DNA of 22,582 nucleotides from positions 1 through 22,582 of the forward strand of contig CAZVME010000054.1 in NCBI GenBank assembly GCA_964628835.1, read 5' to 3'. Origin of the DNA: JAAGZL01 sp964628835. GTDB lineage: Bacteria > Pseudomonadota > Gammaproteobacteria > Chromatiales > Chromatiaceae. This document shows, piece by piece, positions 1-7,338 of this stretch. How positions within the stretch are numbered: position 1 is the first letter of the stretch; each line of letters opens with the position of its first letter. The position numbers and the translations under genes were made by a program. The notes beneath the pieces are model-generated. The model saw only the letters and a list, made by a program, of their open reading frames with translations. It did not search any database and was not told the origin of the DNA.

Positions 1-447
1 ATGTATGTCAACCATGTTAACTATGCTGCCCCGGTTTTGTTTCAGCATTGGCGTCATGGCCTGGGCCAGAAAGAAAGGCGCCTTCAGATTGGAATCCATC
101 AGCTCATCCCACTGCTGCTCGCTGCTTTCGCCCAGGGGGGTGGGGTAAAAACTGGAGGCGTTGTTTACCAGCAGGTCCAGTCGTCCCCGCCAATTTTGGA
201 TCTGTTCTACCATGGCCGGGAATGCCGCAGTATCTGCCAGATCGGTCTGCAACAGCAGGGTTGAATCTGGGCGCTGGTTCTCCAGCTCCTGTCCCAGTTG
301 CATAGCGGCAGAGCCTGAGTTGCGGTAGTGGATTACGGTGTCCATACCGGCGGCATGCAGGGTCCGGGTGATCTCCGCCCCAACCCGAACTGCCGCGCCC
401 GTGATCAGGGCTACCTGGCCTGCAATAGAGCTTGAATTTTCTTCCAC
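1..447 (-). CDS. Pteridine reductase-like short-chain dehydrogenase (C-terminus beyond window)
   Basis: NADPH-dependent short-chain dehydrogenase of the pteridine reductase (PTR1/FolM-like) group, expected to reduce dihydro- or biopterins in the cytoplasm. Only the first 149 residues are in the window; the gene runs off the left edge. Residues 16-23 read TGAAVRVG, matching the TGxxxRxG cofactor motif that marks pteridine reductases rather than the usual SDR TGxxxGxG. HYRNS follows the second strand, and LVNNASSFYPTPLGE and NLKAPFFLAQA are typical of this group. The start is a GTG at 447, chosen because GGAGAG lies five bases upstream and the preceding in-frame codons carry no better start. 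It diverges from the methyltransferase gene across 67 bases. Family assignment is firm; the exact pterin substrate is not shown by sequence. Confidence 0.9.
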   Translation of the reverse strand, partial: MEENSSSIAGQVALITGAAVRVGAEITRTLHAAGMDTVIHYRNSGSAAMQLGQELENQRPDSTLLLQTDLADTAAFPAMVEQIQNWRGRLDLLVNNASSFYPTPLGESSEQQWDELMDSNLKAPFFLAQAMTPMLKQNRGSIVNMVDIH

Positions 448-514
448 AGATGCTCTCCATGATTGTTACACTATCAACCTATAGATTAACCGAGTTGTTT
501 GAATTCAGGAACCT

Positions 515-1717
515 ATGTCTGAGCAGAGGCCATCCACAAACCATCCGTCCGACCTTCTGAAGCTGCCGCAACCCGGTGCTGATGCCCGGATCCATAGTGA
601 GCTGCTGTGTAACCATATTAGGCAGGAGATGGAGCGCGCAGGTGGCCGGTTGTTGTTTGACCGCTTTATGGAGCTCTGCCTGTACGCCCCGGGCCTCGGC
701 TATTACGTAGCCGGTAGCCGCAAGTTTGGAGAGGGCGGGGACTTTGTAACGGCGCCGGAGGTTTCTTCTATCTTTGCCCGTTGCCTGGCGCGGCAGTGTG
801 CCCAGGTGTTTGAGCAGATTGCAGCTGGCGACCTGCTGGAGTTCGGTGCTGGAACCGGCGCCATGGCCGCAGATGTCCTGGTAGAACTGGAGCTGTTGGG
901 GGCGCTTCCGGAGCGTTATCTGATCCTGGAGCTGAGCCCGGACCTGAGGCTGCGCCAGCAGGAGACGCTGGAGGATAGGGCCCCCCACCTCCGGTACAAG
1001 GTGCAGTGGCTGGAGCGCATGCCCGCGCCTGGATTTAACGGGGTCATTCTGGCCAACGAGGTCATGGATGCTATGCCGGTACAGCGGTTTCGGATGGAGT
1101 CGGGAAAAGTCTGTGAGCAGTTTGTGCGGATGGATGGGGATAGCTTCGGTCTGTTTTGGGACGATCCGGCAACCCCGGGCTTGGCAGAGGCGGTGGCCGA
1201 TCTGGGCTTGGAGCTGGATGACGGCTATGAGTCAGAGCTGAATATGCGTGCCACACACTGGATCCATGAGTTGGGGGGGCGGCTTGATACGGGAGCGATT
1301 CTGTTGATTGATTACGGTTATCCCAGAGCAGAGTACTACCATCCCCAGCGCAGTGAAGGGACTCTCATGTGCTACTACCGGCACCGCACCCATTCCGATC
1401 CCTTGCTACTGCCGGGGCTGCAGGATATTACCGCCCATGTGGACTTTACCGCCATGGCAGAGGCGGGTCTCAAAGCCGGGTTGGAGATTGGCGGCTACTC
1501 CACTCAGGCCCTGTTTCTGATGAGTTCCGGGCTGGACGAGATCCTGGCGGCATCTGACCCGAATGAGGTGGAGGACCACATGCAGCTGGCGCAGGAGATT
1601 CGGCGCCTTACCCTGCCCACCGGGATGGGGGAGCAGTTCAAGGTGCTGGGGCTAACCAAAGGGCTGGATCAGCCCTTGATAGGGTTTGGTATGAGGGATC
1701 AACGTGAACGCCTGTAG
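515..1717 (+). CDS. MidA/NDUFAF7-type SAM-dependent methyltransferase (PF02636)
   Basis: Class I SAM-dependent methyltransferase of the MidA family, 400 residues, a normal length. Visible motifs are the SAM-binding loop EFGAGTG (about 109-115), ANEVMDAMPV (180-189), DYGYPRAEYYHPQR (266-279) followed by GTLMCYY, and DITAHVDFT (304-312). The eukaryotic members (NDUFAF7) methylate an arginine of the complex I subunit NDUFS2; the bacterial substrate is not established, so any complex I role here is inference. AGGA lies four bases before the ATG. The stop overlaps the next gene by 14 bases, suggesting translational coupling. It diverges from the pteridine reductase gene. Confidence 0.92.
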   Translation: MSEQRPSTNHPSDLLKLPQPGADARIHSELLCNHIRQEMERAGGRLLFDRFMELCLYAPGLGYYVAGSRKFGEGGDFVTAPEVSSIFARCLARQCAQVFEQIAAGDLLEFGAGTGAMAADVLVELELLGALPERYLILELSPDLRLRQQETLEDRAPHLRYKVQWLERMPAPGFNGVILANEVMDAMPVQRFRMESGKVCEQFVRMDGDSFGLFWDDPATPGLAEAVADLGLELDDGYESELNMRATHWIHELGGRLDTGAILLIDYGYPRAEYYHPQRSEGTLMCYYRHRTHSDPLLLPGLQDITAHVDFTAMAEAGLKAGLEIGGYSTQALFLMSSGLDEILAASDPNEVEDHMQLAQEIRRLTLPTGMGEQFKVLGLTKGLDQPLIGFGMRDQRERL

Positions 1718-2420
1718 TCTGCGCATGATATGGATTGTTGGTCTGGCCCTGTCCCTGGCGGGATGTAACCTGGCAACCAATGGCAACTCCCCGGTAAAGA
1801 CCCGCGCCTTCAAGCTGGATGACCTGGCCAAAGGCGATGTGGATCTGGTGTTGGAGGTACAGCTCAACTACTCGCTGGAGTATCTAGAGGGGTTGATGGA
1901 GAAGCTGTACAAGCGCAACCCCAAGGAGCTGCGCAAGGGCGGTTGGGTGAGCCGCAAGGTGGCCAAACAACGGGTGTTTGGTCCCGGACAGGCCAGATAC
2001 TTTTCTGCTCTGCAGGGCAAGCGTTCGGTGGATGCCATGCGTCTCGCCTTCGATGATGACTACTATGGTGATCGGGTGCTGGCGCTGATGGAGGGGCTGC
2101 GTGGCATGCTGTTGGACTCCTACAACGGAAAGCGACAGCTGTTTCTGCTGGACGAGTTGGATCCACAGAAACTATACAACGCCGCGCGCAATATCGAGAT
2201 TACCGTCTGGAAGCTGAACAACGACCGGAACCATGAGGGGCAGCTGTTTCTGCTTAGTAACGAGACCCAGGGCCCGGTGCATAATCTTAGCTTTGAGCGA
2301 CTGTTTGGCAAGATGATTGCGGTGCAGGATAGTACCGCACGGTTTGTGGCTGAGACCACCAACCGCAGGGTCAAGAACGTGATTCAGTCCATCGCCTCGG
2401 CGGTGTTTATTCCTATCTGA
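1704..2420 (+). CDS. Predicted lipoprotein of unknown function
   Basis: I do not recognise a family for this 238-residue protein. The N-terminus is a lipoprotein signal peptide: short start, hydrophobic run IWIVGLALS, and lipobox LAGC with the lipidated Cys at 21. The mature part is mostly polar and predicted helical, with basic stretches (KLYKRNPKELRKGGW) and a YYGDRVLALMEGLRGM segment, and no metal or catalytic motif that I can identify. The start is the GTG at 1704, inside the end of the methyltransferase gene, supported by GAGG eight bases upstream. An in-frame ATG at 1725 has no ribosome binding site, though it would also leave a usable signal peptide. Probably co-transcribed with the methyltransferase. 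Confidence 0.75.
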   Translation: MNACSLRMIWIVGLALSLAGCNLATNGNSPVKTRAFKLDDLAKGDVDLVLEVQLNYSLEYLEGLMEKLYKRNPKELRKGGWVSRKVAKQRVFGPGQARYFSALQGKRSVDAMRLAFDDDYYGDRVLALMEGLRGMLLDSYNGKRQLFLLDELDPQKLYNAARNIEITVWKLNNDRNHEGQLFLLSNETQGPVHNLSFERLFGKMIAVQDSTARFVAETTNRRVKNVIQSIASAVFIPI

Positions 2421-2429
2421 TGTTTGTCT

Positions 2430-2501
2430 GGGGTCGGAGTCAAATTGCCTTTGCCCTCTGGAGTTTCTCCTCTAAGGGTTAGTCAATTTGACTCCGACCC
2501 C
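2430..2501. repeat. 18-bp perfect inverted repeat overlapping the end of cca
   Basis: GGGGTCGGAGTCAAATTG at 2430-2447 is exactly complementary to 2484-2501, with a 36-base loop. The loop holds its own small stem, GGAG-TTT-CTCC, flanked by CCCT and AGGG. There is no T-run, so it is not a classical terminator, although it lies between convergent genes. The right arm is read as the last codons of cca. The motif resembles the REP/RAYT-associated palindromes scattered through gammaproteobacterial genomes; that link is recalled and not tested. Confidence 0.85.
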
Positions 2502-3693
2502 GGTAGGCCCTGATGGTGTCACCAATAGCCTGTTGCCGCGCCTGTTGAATCTTCTCGGCAATGGCGGTTCCATCGCTCATACCCTGAACCAGGGCATTGG
2601 CATCCACCGCTAGCGCGGCCTCCCTGGCGCAGCGCAGCAGTTCAGCCTGGGGATATTCAGCCTGTTCCTGCCCCTGGCGCCCCCGAAGATCGGCGTGGCA
2701 GGCCAGTAGAAAACGTTCAAAGCGCTCAGGATTACGCAGGGCATCCAGGCGCTGCAACATCTTCAGGATGGTCTTGGAGCGCAGTTGCATGGCCCGGTGG
2801 CAATCCAGGTGAAACCGGGCCACGTGTTGGGCCAGCCGGTTCCACTCATTGGGGGCGCGCACTCGGCCGCTGACAAAGTTCACCAGGGGCACGCCACGAT
2901 GTTCATGCCCGATGTGTCGGGGCCACTCCTCTGGTGGCGTGGTTCCTTTGCCCAGGTCATGCAGTATGGCGGCGTAGCGCACCTGGGGGTCCGGGCTCAG
3001 CTTTGCCGCCTGCTTCAGGGTCAACAGTGAGTGGATGCCGGAGTCTATCTCCGGGTGATGTTTCTCCGGCTGGGGGATGCCGAACAGTCGGTCCAGCTCG
3101 GGTATGATCACTGCCAGGGCCTGACAGTCGCGCAGCTCCTGAAAGAATATATCTGGTTGCTCCTCCTCCAGGGCCTTGGATAGTTCTGCAAAGATACGCT
3201 CCGGCACTAGCTGGTCAAGGTCGCCCTGCCACGCCATCCGTTTTACCAGGTCACGGGTTTCGTCGGCAATCCTGAATCCCAGGGCGTGGTAGCGAGTGGC
3301 GAAACGGGCCAGGCGCAATACCCGGATTGGGTCTTCGCGAAAGGCCGGGGTGTGACGCAGGATGCGCTGTTCCAGGTCGCGCTGGCCACCGCATGGATCG
3401 GTGATGTTGCCGTCCCGGTCCAAGGCCATGGCGTTTATGGTGAGGTCGCGGCGCGCCAGATCCTCTTCTACCGAAACCACGCTGTTGCCAGGACTGCTGC
3501 GCTCGGTGCGCGGCAGGGCGTACTCCTCTTTGGTCTTGGGGTGGAGGAATATTGGAAAATCGCGTCCCACCTGCTGGAAGCCATCGCTGATTAACCGTTC
3601 GGGTGTAACTCCGGTGACCAGCCAGTCTCGTTCCCTGGGTGTTAGCCCGAGCAGCTGATCGCGTACCGCCCCTCCCACCAGATAACTTTTCAT
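2479..3693 (-). CDS. cca: Multifunctional CCA tRNA nucleotidyltransferase / HD phosphohydrolase
   Basis: Class II tRNA nucleotidyltransferase that builds or repairs the tRNA 3' CCA end, 404 residues from this start (E. coli Cca has 412). The head shows LVGGAVRD (5-12), the metal-site region ERD (21-23, DRD in E. coli), RRDLTINAMA (81-90) and EDPIRVLRLARF. The C-terminal HD domain, giving phosphohydrolase activity in gammaproteobacterial Cca, shows HPEIDSGIH (213-221) and HDLGKG (245-250). Between RTER (62-65) and RRD only 15 residues remain where E. coli has 24, removing the GYxGF part of the flexible loop. The start MKSYLVGG was chosen by family alignment; an upstream in-frame ATG at 3720 adds nine residues and neither has a clear ribosome binding site. 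The final residues GRSQID come from an arm of an inverted repeat. Confidence 0.95.
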   Translation of the reverse strand: MKSYLVGGAVRDQLLGLTPRERDWLVTGVTPERLISDGFQQVGRDFPIFLHPKTKEEYALPRTERSSPGNSVVSVEEDLARRDLTINAMALDRDGNITDPCGGQRDLEQRILRHTPAFREDPIRVLRLARFATRYHALGFRIADETRDLVKRMAWQGDLDQLVPERIFAELSKALEEEQPDIFFQELRDCQALAVIIPELDRLFGIPQPEKHHPEIDSGIHSLLTLKQAAKLSPDPQVRYAAILHDLGKGTTPPEEWPRHIGHEHRGVPLVNFVSGRVRAPNEWNRLAQHVARFHLDCHRAMQLRSKTILKMLQRLDALRNPERFERFLLACHADLRGRQGQEQAEYPQAELLRCAREAALAVDANALVQGMSDGTAIAEKIQQARQQAIGDTIRAYRGRSQID

Positions 3694-3741
3694 GTGTCTG
3701 TATTGCCCGACAAAATGCATTCATTTTCAGTTTAATGGATA

Positions 3742-4863
3742 ATGCCGTATATGTTGAGTTTTATCCCCATTAGAGTTGGTGGTGGCAATTTTCTGGTTGT
3801 TTCCGGTTCGGTTTTTCGTAGGCTGGTGTTGCTCTGTGTGTTGTTGGCATCACTGCTGCTGAGTAGTTGTGGAACCATTGGCTACTACTACCAATCGATG
3901 CGTGGCCACCTCAATCTGATGCAGCAGAGCAGGCCCATCGAGGAGCTACTGCAAGATGCAGATACAGATTCCGGGTTGCGAAAAAGGCTGAAGCTGGTGC
4001 TGGAGGTGCGTGAGTTTGCCAGCAGCCAACTGGGGCTTCCAACAAACGACAGTTACCACTCCTTTGCCGCCCTTGATCGTAAGGCGGTGGTGTGGAATGT
4101 GGTGGCGACACCGGAGTTTTCGGTTGCAGCAAAACAGTGGTGTTACCCAGTGATTGGTTGCGCCAGCTACCGGGGCTACTTCAGCCAGGAACAGGCGCAG
4201 CAGTATGGGGCAATTCTGAGGCAGGCTGGGCTGGATGTGGCAGTGGAACCGGCCACCGCTTACTCCACCCTGGGTTGGTTTGATGACCCTCTACCCAGTA
4301 CCGTTATCAACTGGCCAGAGTCACAACTGGTAGGGCTGATATTCCATGAGTTGGCCCATCAGCAACTATATGTGGCGGATGATAGTGCCTTTAATGAGGC
4401 GTTTGCTTCTGCCGTAGAGCAGGTTGGGGTGGAGCGTTGGTTTAGAGCGCGCATGGATGCTGCCGGGCTGGGGCAGTGGCAGCAGCGCAAGGGGCGTAAG
4501 CAGGAGTTCTATCAGCTGTTGCTCCAGACCAGAGCAGAGCTGCAACAACTCTATGAGCGTCCCCTGCAACCAGCGGAGATGCGCAAGCAAAAGGCGGCCG
4601 CTTTTGCCGCTCTGCAAAATGATTACAGCAGGCTGAAACAGAAGTGGGGTGGATACACCGGTTATGATCGCTGGTTCGGGCGTGGACTGAACAATGCCCG
4701 TCTGGCATCGGTGGCAACCTATGCCCAGTGGGTGTCGGCGTTTCTTGTGTTGCTGGAGGAGTCAGGCGGGGAGTTGGTCAAGTTTTACCAGGCCAGTGAG
4801 CAGTTGGCAAAAACTCCGCTTAAGCAGCGTACCTCAAGATTGCAAAAACTGCGGCAGCAGTGA
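3742..4863 (+). CDS. Predicted lipoprotein aminopeptidase (PF10023, gluzincin-like)
   Basis: Zinc metallopeptidase of the predicted-aminopeptidase family PF10023. HELAH at 202-206 is the zinc-binding HExxH, and FNEAFA at 217-222 supplies the probable third ligand E219. SVFRRLVLLCVLLASLLLSS ends in lipobox LSSC with Cys43, so the protein is probably a lipid-anchored envelope enzyme. The region before the hydrophobic core is unusually long for a signal peptide; the true start could be further in than the ATG at 3742 or the in-frame ATG at 3751, but no internal ATG or GTG with a ribosome binding site is obvious. Substrate unknown. It diverges from cca, and its stop lies one base from the stop of the convergent NDUFA9-like gene. 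Confidence 0.88.
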   Translation: MPYMLSFIPIRVGGGNFLVVSGSVFRRLVLLCVLLASLLLSSCGTIGYYYQSMRGHLNLMQQSRPIEELLQDADTDSGLRKRLKLVLEVREFASSQLGLPTNDSYHSFAALDRKAVVWNVVATPEFSVAAKQWCYPVIGCASYRGYFSQEQAQQYGAILRQAGLDVAVEPATAYSTLGWFDDPLPSTVINWPESQLVGLIFHELAHQQLYVADDSAFNEAFASAVEQVGVERWFRARMDAAGLGQWQQRKGRKQEFYQLLLQTRAELQQLYERPLQPAEMRKQKAAAFAALQNDYSRLKQKWGGYTGYDRWFGRGLNNARLASVATYAQWVSAFLVLLEESGGELVKFYQASEQLAKTPLKQRTSRLQKLRQQ

Positions 4864-4864
4864 T

Positions 4865-5821
4865 CTATGTCAGGCTTCTTAGTCCCAGGTAACGGGAGCG
4901 TTCTGAGCGGGGCCCGAGATAGTACGGAACTATGGCATCGATATCGGTAGCCGTTATGCCTAGTTGCGCCAGGCCGTCACTACTGCATACGCTATCGATC
5001 TGAAGTGAGAGGTAGTTGTCATACGTAAATGGCTTGCCGGGTAAAATCCCAAATACGTGTCCCTGCATGCGCGACAGGCTGTTGTTCAGCCCGATAATCC
5101 AGCGCTTAAGCCCCATCTGTCTGGCGGTGTATTGCACCAGCTCTCGCAGGGTGAAGCTGCGTGGTCCGCACAGCTCGTAATGTTTTTTCCAGGTGCTCTT
5201 GTTGTGTAGTGACTCGGTGAATGCCTTGGCAACGTCGTCAACGTATACCGGAGCAAAGCGTGAGTCAGGGCAAGCCAGAGGGAAGGGGGTCGGCATCAGT
5301 TTGAGCAGAGCGGCAAAACGGTTGAAGAAGCTGTCATCATGTCCGAAGATCACCGATGGCCCGAAGCTGGTTACGTTCAAACCGCCATGTGAACTGGAGT
5401 TGGTAAGCATGCGGTTTTGCGCCTCCCCCTTGCTGCGAAGATACTCACTCACCTCTCCGGTGGTGCTGGCATTGAGGGCACTCATGTGTAGCAGGCGCTT
5501 TACCTTGGTCCTCTTGCACGCATCTATCACCAGGTCCGGCAGCTTCACGTGCAGGTGTTGGAAGCTGCTGTCACTGCCCTGGTTTAAGATGCCGATCAGA
5601 TTTATTACTGCGTCGCAGTTGCTGAATAGAGAGCGCAGTTGTTCGGGGTTGAACAGATTAGCTGGGATCAGCTCAACTGCTCCGTTGAGGAGCATGGCTC
5701 GATATGGTTCCGGGCGGCGGGTAGGTATTCGGCACTCTATACCCATACTAGTCAACCTGGCGGTTAGGTGGCGGCCGACAAAACCGGTTCCTCCAAGAAT
5801 GCATACTCTGTTATTCTTCAT
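4865..5821 (-). CDS. Complex I NDUFA9-like atypical SDR / NAD(P)-binding protein
   Basis: Extended or atypical short-chain dehydrogenase of the NDUFA9-like family, 318 residues. The Rossmann loop is ILGGTGFVGRHL (8-19). Other family signs are DAVINLIGIL, MSALNA (in place of the usual S/T of the active site), the run SEYLRSKGEAQ, and RFAPVYVDDVAKAF. PFTYDNYLSLQIDSV near the C-terminus is characteristic of the NDUFA9-like subgroup. Mitochondrial NDUFA9 is an accessory subunit of complex I; bacterial homologues are annotated by similarity and many act in quinone or lipid metabolism, so the role is open. AGGA lies about 11 bases before the ATG, which is long. It faces the aminopeptidase gene tail to tail with one base between stops and diverges from the TauE gene over 68 AT-rich bases. 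Confidence 0.88.
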   Translation of the reverse strand: MKNNRVCILGGTGFVGRHLTARLTSMGIECRIPTRRPEPYRAMLLNGAVELIPANLFNPEQLRSLFSNCDAVINLIGILNQGSDSSFQHLHVKLPDLVIDACKRTKVKRLLHMSALNASTTGEVSEYLRSKGEAQNRMLTNSSSHGGLNVTSFGPSVIFGHDDSFFNRFAALLKLMPTPFPLACPDSRFAPVYVDDVAKAFTESLHNKSTWKKHYELCGPRSFTLRELVQYTARQMGLKRWIIGLNNSLSRMQGHVFGILPGKPFTYDNYLSLQIDSVCSSDGLAQLGITATDIDAIVPYYLGPRSERSRYLGLRSLT

Positions 5822-5889
5822 TAGAAATACTGTCCTTTATTAACCCATTCTACTTTGTGTAAATAAAAATATAGGACCAAATTACAGAT

Positions 5890-6720
5890 ATGTCCCAATT
5901 ATTTGTTGAACTGGTCGCTAATCAACCCTCACTGCAGGAGATTGGCATATTCCTGGGGCTGGGGGCGGTGGCTGGTTTGACGGCCGGGTTGTTTGGTGTA
6001 GGTGGAGGGCTGGTTATTGTGCCCACGCTGTTGTGGGTGTTTCAGCGCCATGGTTTTGATCAATCCATAATGATGCATCTGGCTATCGGTACGTCGCTGG
6101 CAACGATTATTGTAACTTCCCTGTCATCCATTCGTGCTCACAACAAACGCAAGGCGATACATTGGGATCTGGTAATTATGCTGACCCCAGGGATTGTGTT
6201 GGGGGCATGGCTCGGTGCTGCTACAGCTGATCTGCTGTCGACGGTGTGGCTGCAGAGAGTGTTTGCTGTGTTTACCATTTTGGTGGCGTTGCATTTGGTT
6301 CTGGAACTGGAGTTTGGCTCAGGTAGCACCACGCCGGGGCGGGTTACGCTGACTCTGGCAGGTGGTGTGATCGGAATGATCTCTTCCATTGTTGGGATTG
6401 GAGGGGGTTCTATGACGGTGCCATATCTGCACTGGAATGGGATCGCCATCCGAAATGCGGTTGCAACATCCAGCGCCTGCGGTCTTCCAATAGCGTTGGC
6501 GGGAACCATTGGTTTTGTGGTCACGGGTCTGGGTGCGGCGGGACTGCCTGTGGGGAGTAGCGGCTTTGTATACTGGAGCGCCATGCCATGGATCGTAATG
6601 ACCACAATAATATTCGCCCCCCTGGGAGCCAGTCTGGCCCATAGTCTTCCAACCCGGATTTTAAAAAGGTTGTTTGCCCTGTTGCTGTTTGCGGTAGGTG
6701 TAAAGTTGATGCTGGGATAA
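5890..6720 (+). CDS. Sulfite exporter TauE/SafE family permease
   Basis: Inner-membrane carrier of the TauE/SafE (DUF81, PF01925) family, 276 residues with about eight hydrophobic segments. The two-fold internal repeat is clear: AGLFGVGGGLVIVP (32-45) and SSIVGIGGGSMTVP (165-178), each with the GxGGG turn. Family members export organosulfur or sulfite-type anions; the substrate cannot be read from sequence, though export of sulfite or a sulfonate fits the family. The ATG at 5890 is the only start that leaves the first membrane segment intact; its ribosome binding site is poor, GGA being 13 bases away. Transcribed alone or with rsd 124 bases downstream. Confidence 0.93.
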   Translation: MSQLFVELVANQPSLQEIGIFLGLGAVAGLTAGLFGVGGGLVIVPTLLWVFQRHGFDQSIMMHLAIGTSLATIIVTSLSSIRAHNKRKAIHWDLVIMLTPGIVLGAWLGAATADLLSTVWLQRVFAVFTILVALHLVLELEFGSGSTTPGRVTLTLAGGVIGMISSIVGIGGGSMTVPYLHWNGIAIRNAVATSSACGLPIALAGTIGFVVTGLGAAGLPVGSSGFVYWSAMPWIVMTTIIFAPLGASLAHSLPTRILKRLFALLLFAVGVKLMLG

Positions 6721-6844
6721 ATGGAGTGTTGGCAGGCAACCTGGTGCCGGATATAGGATATAATCATTTCAGTCAATTACTTGCCACTGCCAGCGGATAA
6801 TGATTAGCTTAATGCTGGGGTCAATAATAAAGGGGATTCTGACC

Positions 6845-7288
6845 ATGTCAGAAGGAATAGTCGAGAGTAGTGAGAGGCGCACCAGAACCACGCAGATGGT
6901 GGATAAACTACTGGTTGAAAGGCAGGAGATGTTGAGCCTGTTTTGTCAGGCGGCAGGGCTGGAACCATACGCTCCGGGAGAGATGGACAAACGTAAGCTG
7001 CGGCGCTTTTGTCAGGTGTTGATGGACTATATGGCCTTTGGGCACTTTGAAATCCTGGAGCGGATAACGCGCGGTGAAGAGAAGCGCTCCAGTGTGATAA
7101 AGGTGGCTGAAGGGGTATATGAAAAAATTCTGGAAGCAACCGAGTATGCTGTTGCTTTCAATGACAAATACGATTCAACCACTCAAGATGAGTTCGGGCA
7201 ACTGGAACATGACCTGTCAATATTGGGCGAGGAACTGGCGGTTCGGATAGAGCTGGAAGACCAGTTGGTGGCCGCAATGACTGCATGA
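6845..7288 (+). CDS. rsd: Rsd/AlgQ family anti-sigma-70 factor
   Basis: Rsd/AlgQ family regulator, 147 residues from this start, close to E. coli Rsd (158). These proteins bind region 4 of the housekeeping sigma factor and reduce its availability to RNA polymerase in stationary phase. Family positions visible are VDKLLVERQEMLSLF, RRFCQVLMDYMAFGHFEILE, with the FCQ..DY..AGHF-type core, and ILGEELAVRIELEDQLV at the C-terminus, matching E. coli IGEALEARFVLEDKL. The ATG at 6845 was chosen because AAGGGG lies about nine bases upstream; an in-frame ATG at 6800 would add 15 non-conserved residues. It is followed 50 bases on by the large cyclase-like gene, so a shared transcript is possible. Confidence 0.93.
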   Translation: MSEGIVESSERRTRTTQMVDKLLVERQEMLSLFCQAAGLEPYAPGEMDKRKLRRFCQVLMDYMAFGHFEILERITRGEEKRSSVIKVAEGVYEKILEATEYAVAFNDKYDSTTQDEFGQLEHDLSILGEELAVRIELEDQLVAAMTA

Positions 7289-7338
7289 TGGGCTATAACT
7301 ACTGTGTTACGGCAAATTAAGAGTGCGATTTACACTTA

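Noticed and set aside
5193..5843. 216-codon open frame on the plus strand
   Set aside because: Fully antisense to the NDUFA9-like gene, with low-complexity Ser/Arg/Leu composition and no family resemblance.
6759..6764. Perfect TATAAT before rsd
   Set aside because: No acceptable -35 hexamer at 16-18 bases upstream; may be chance in AT-rich DNA.
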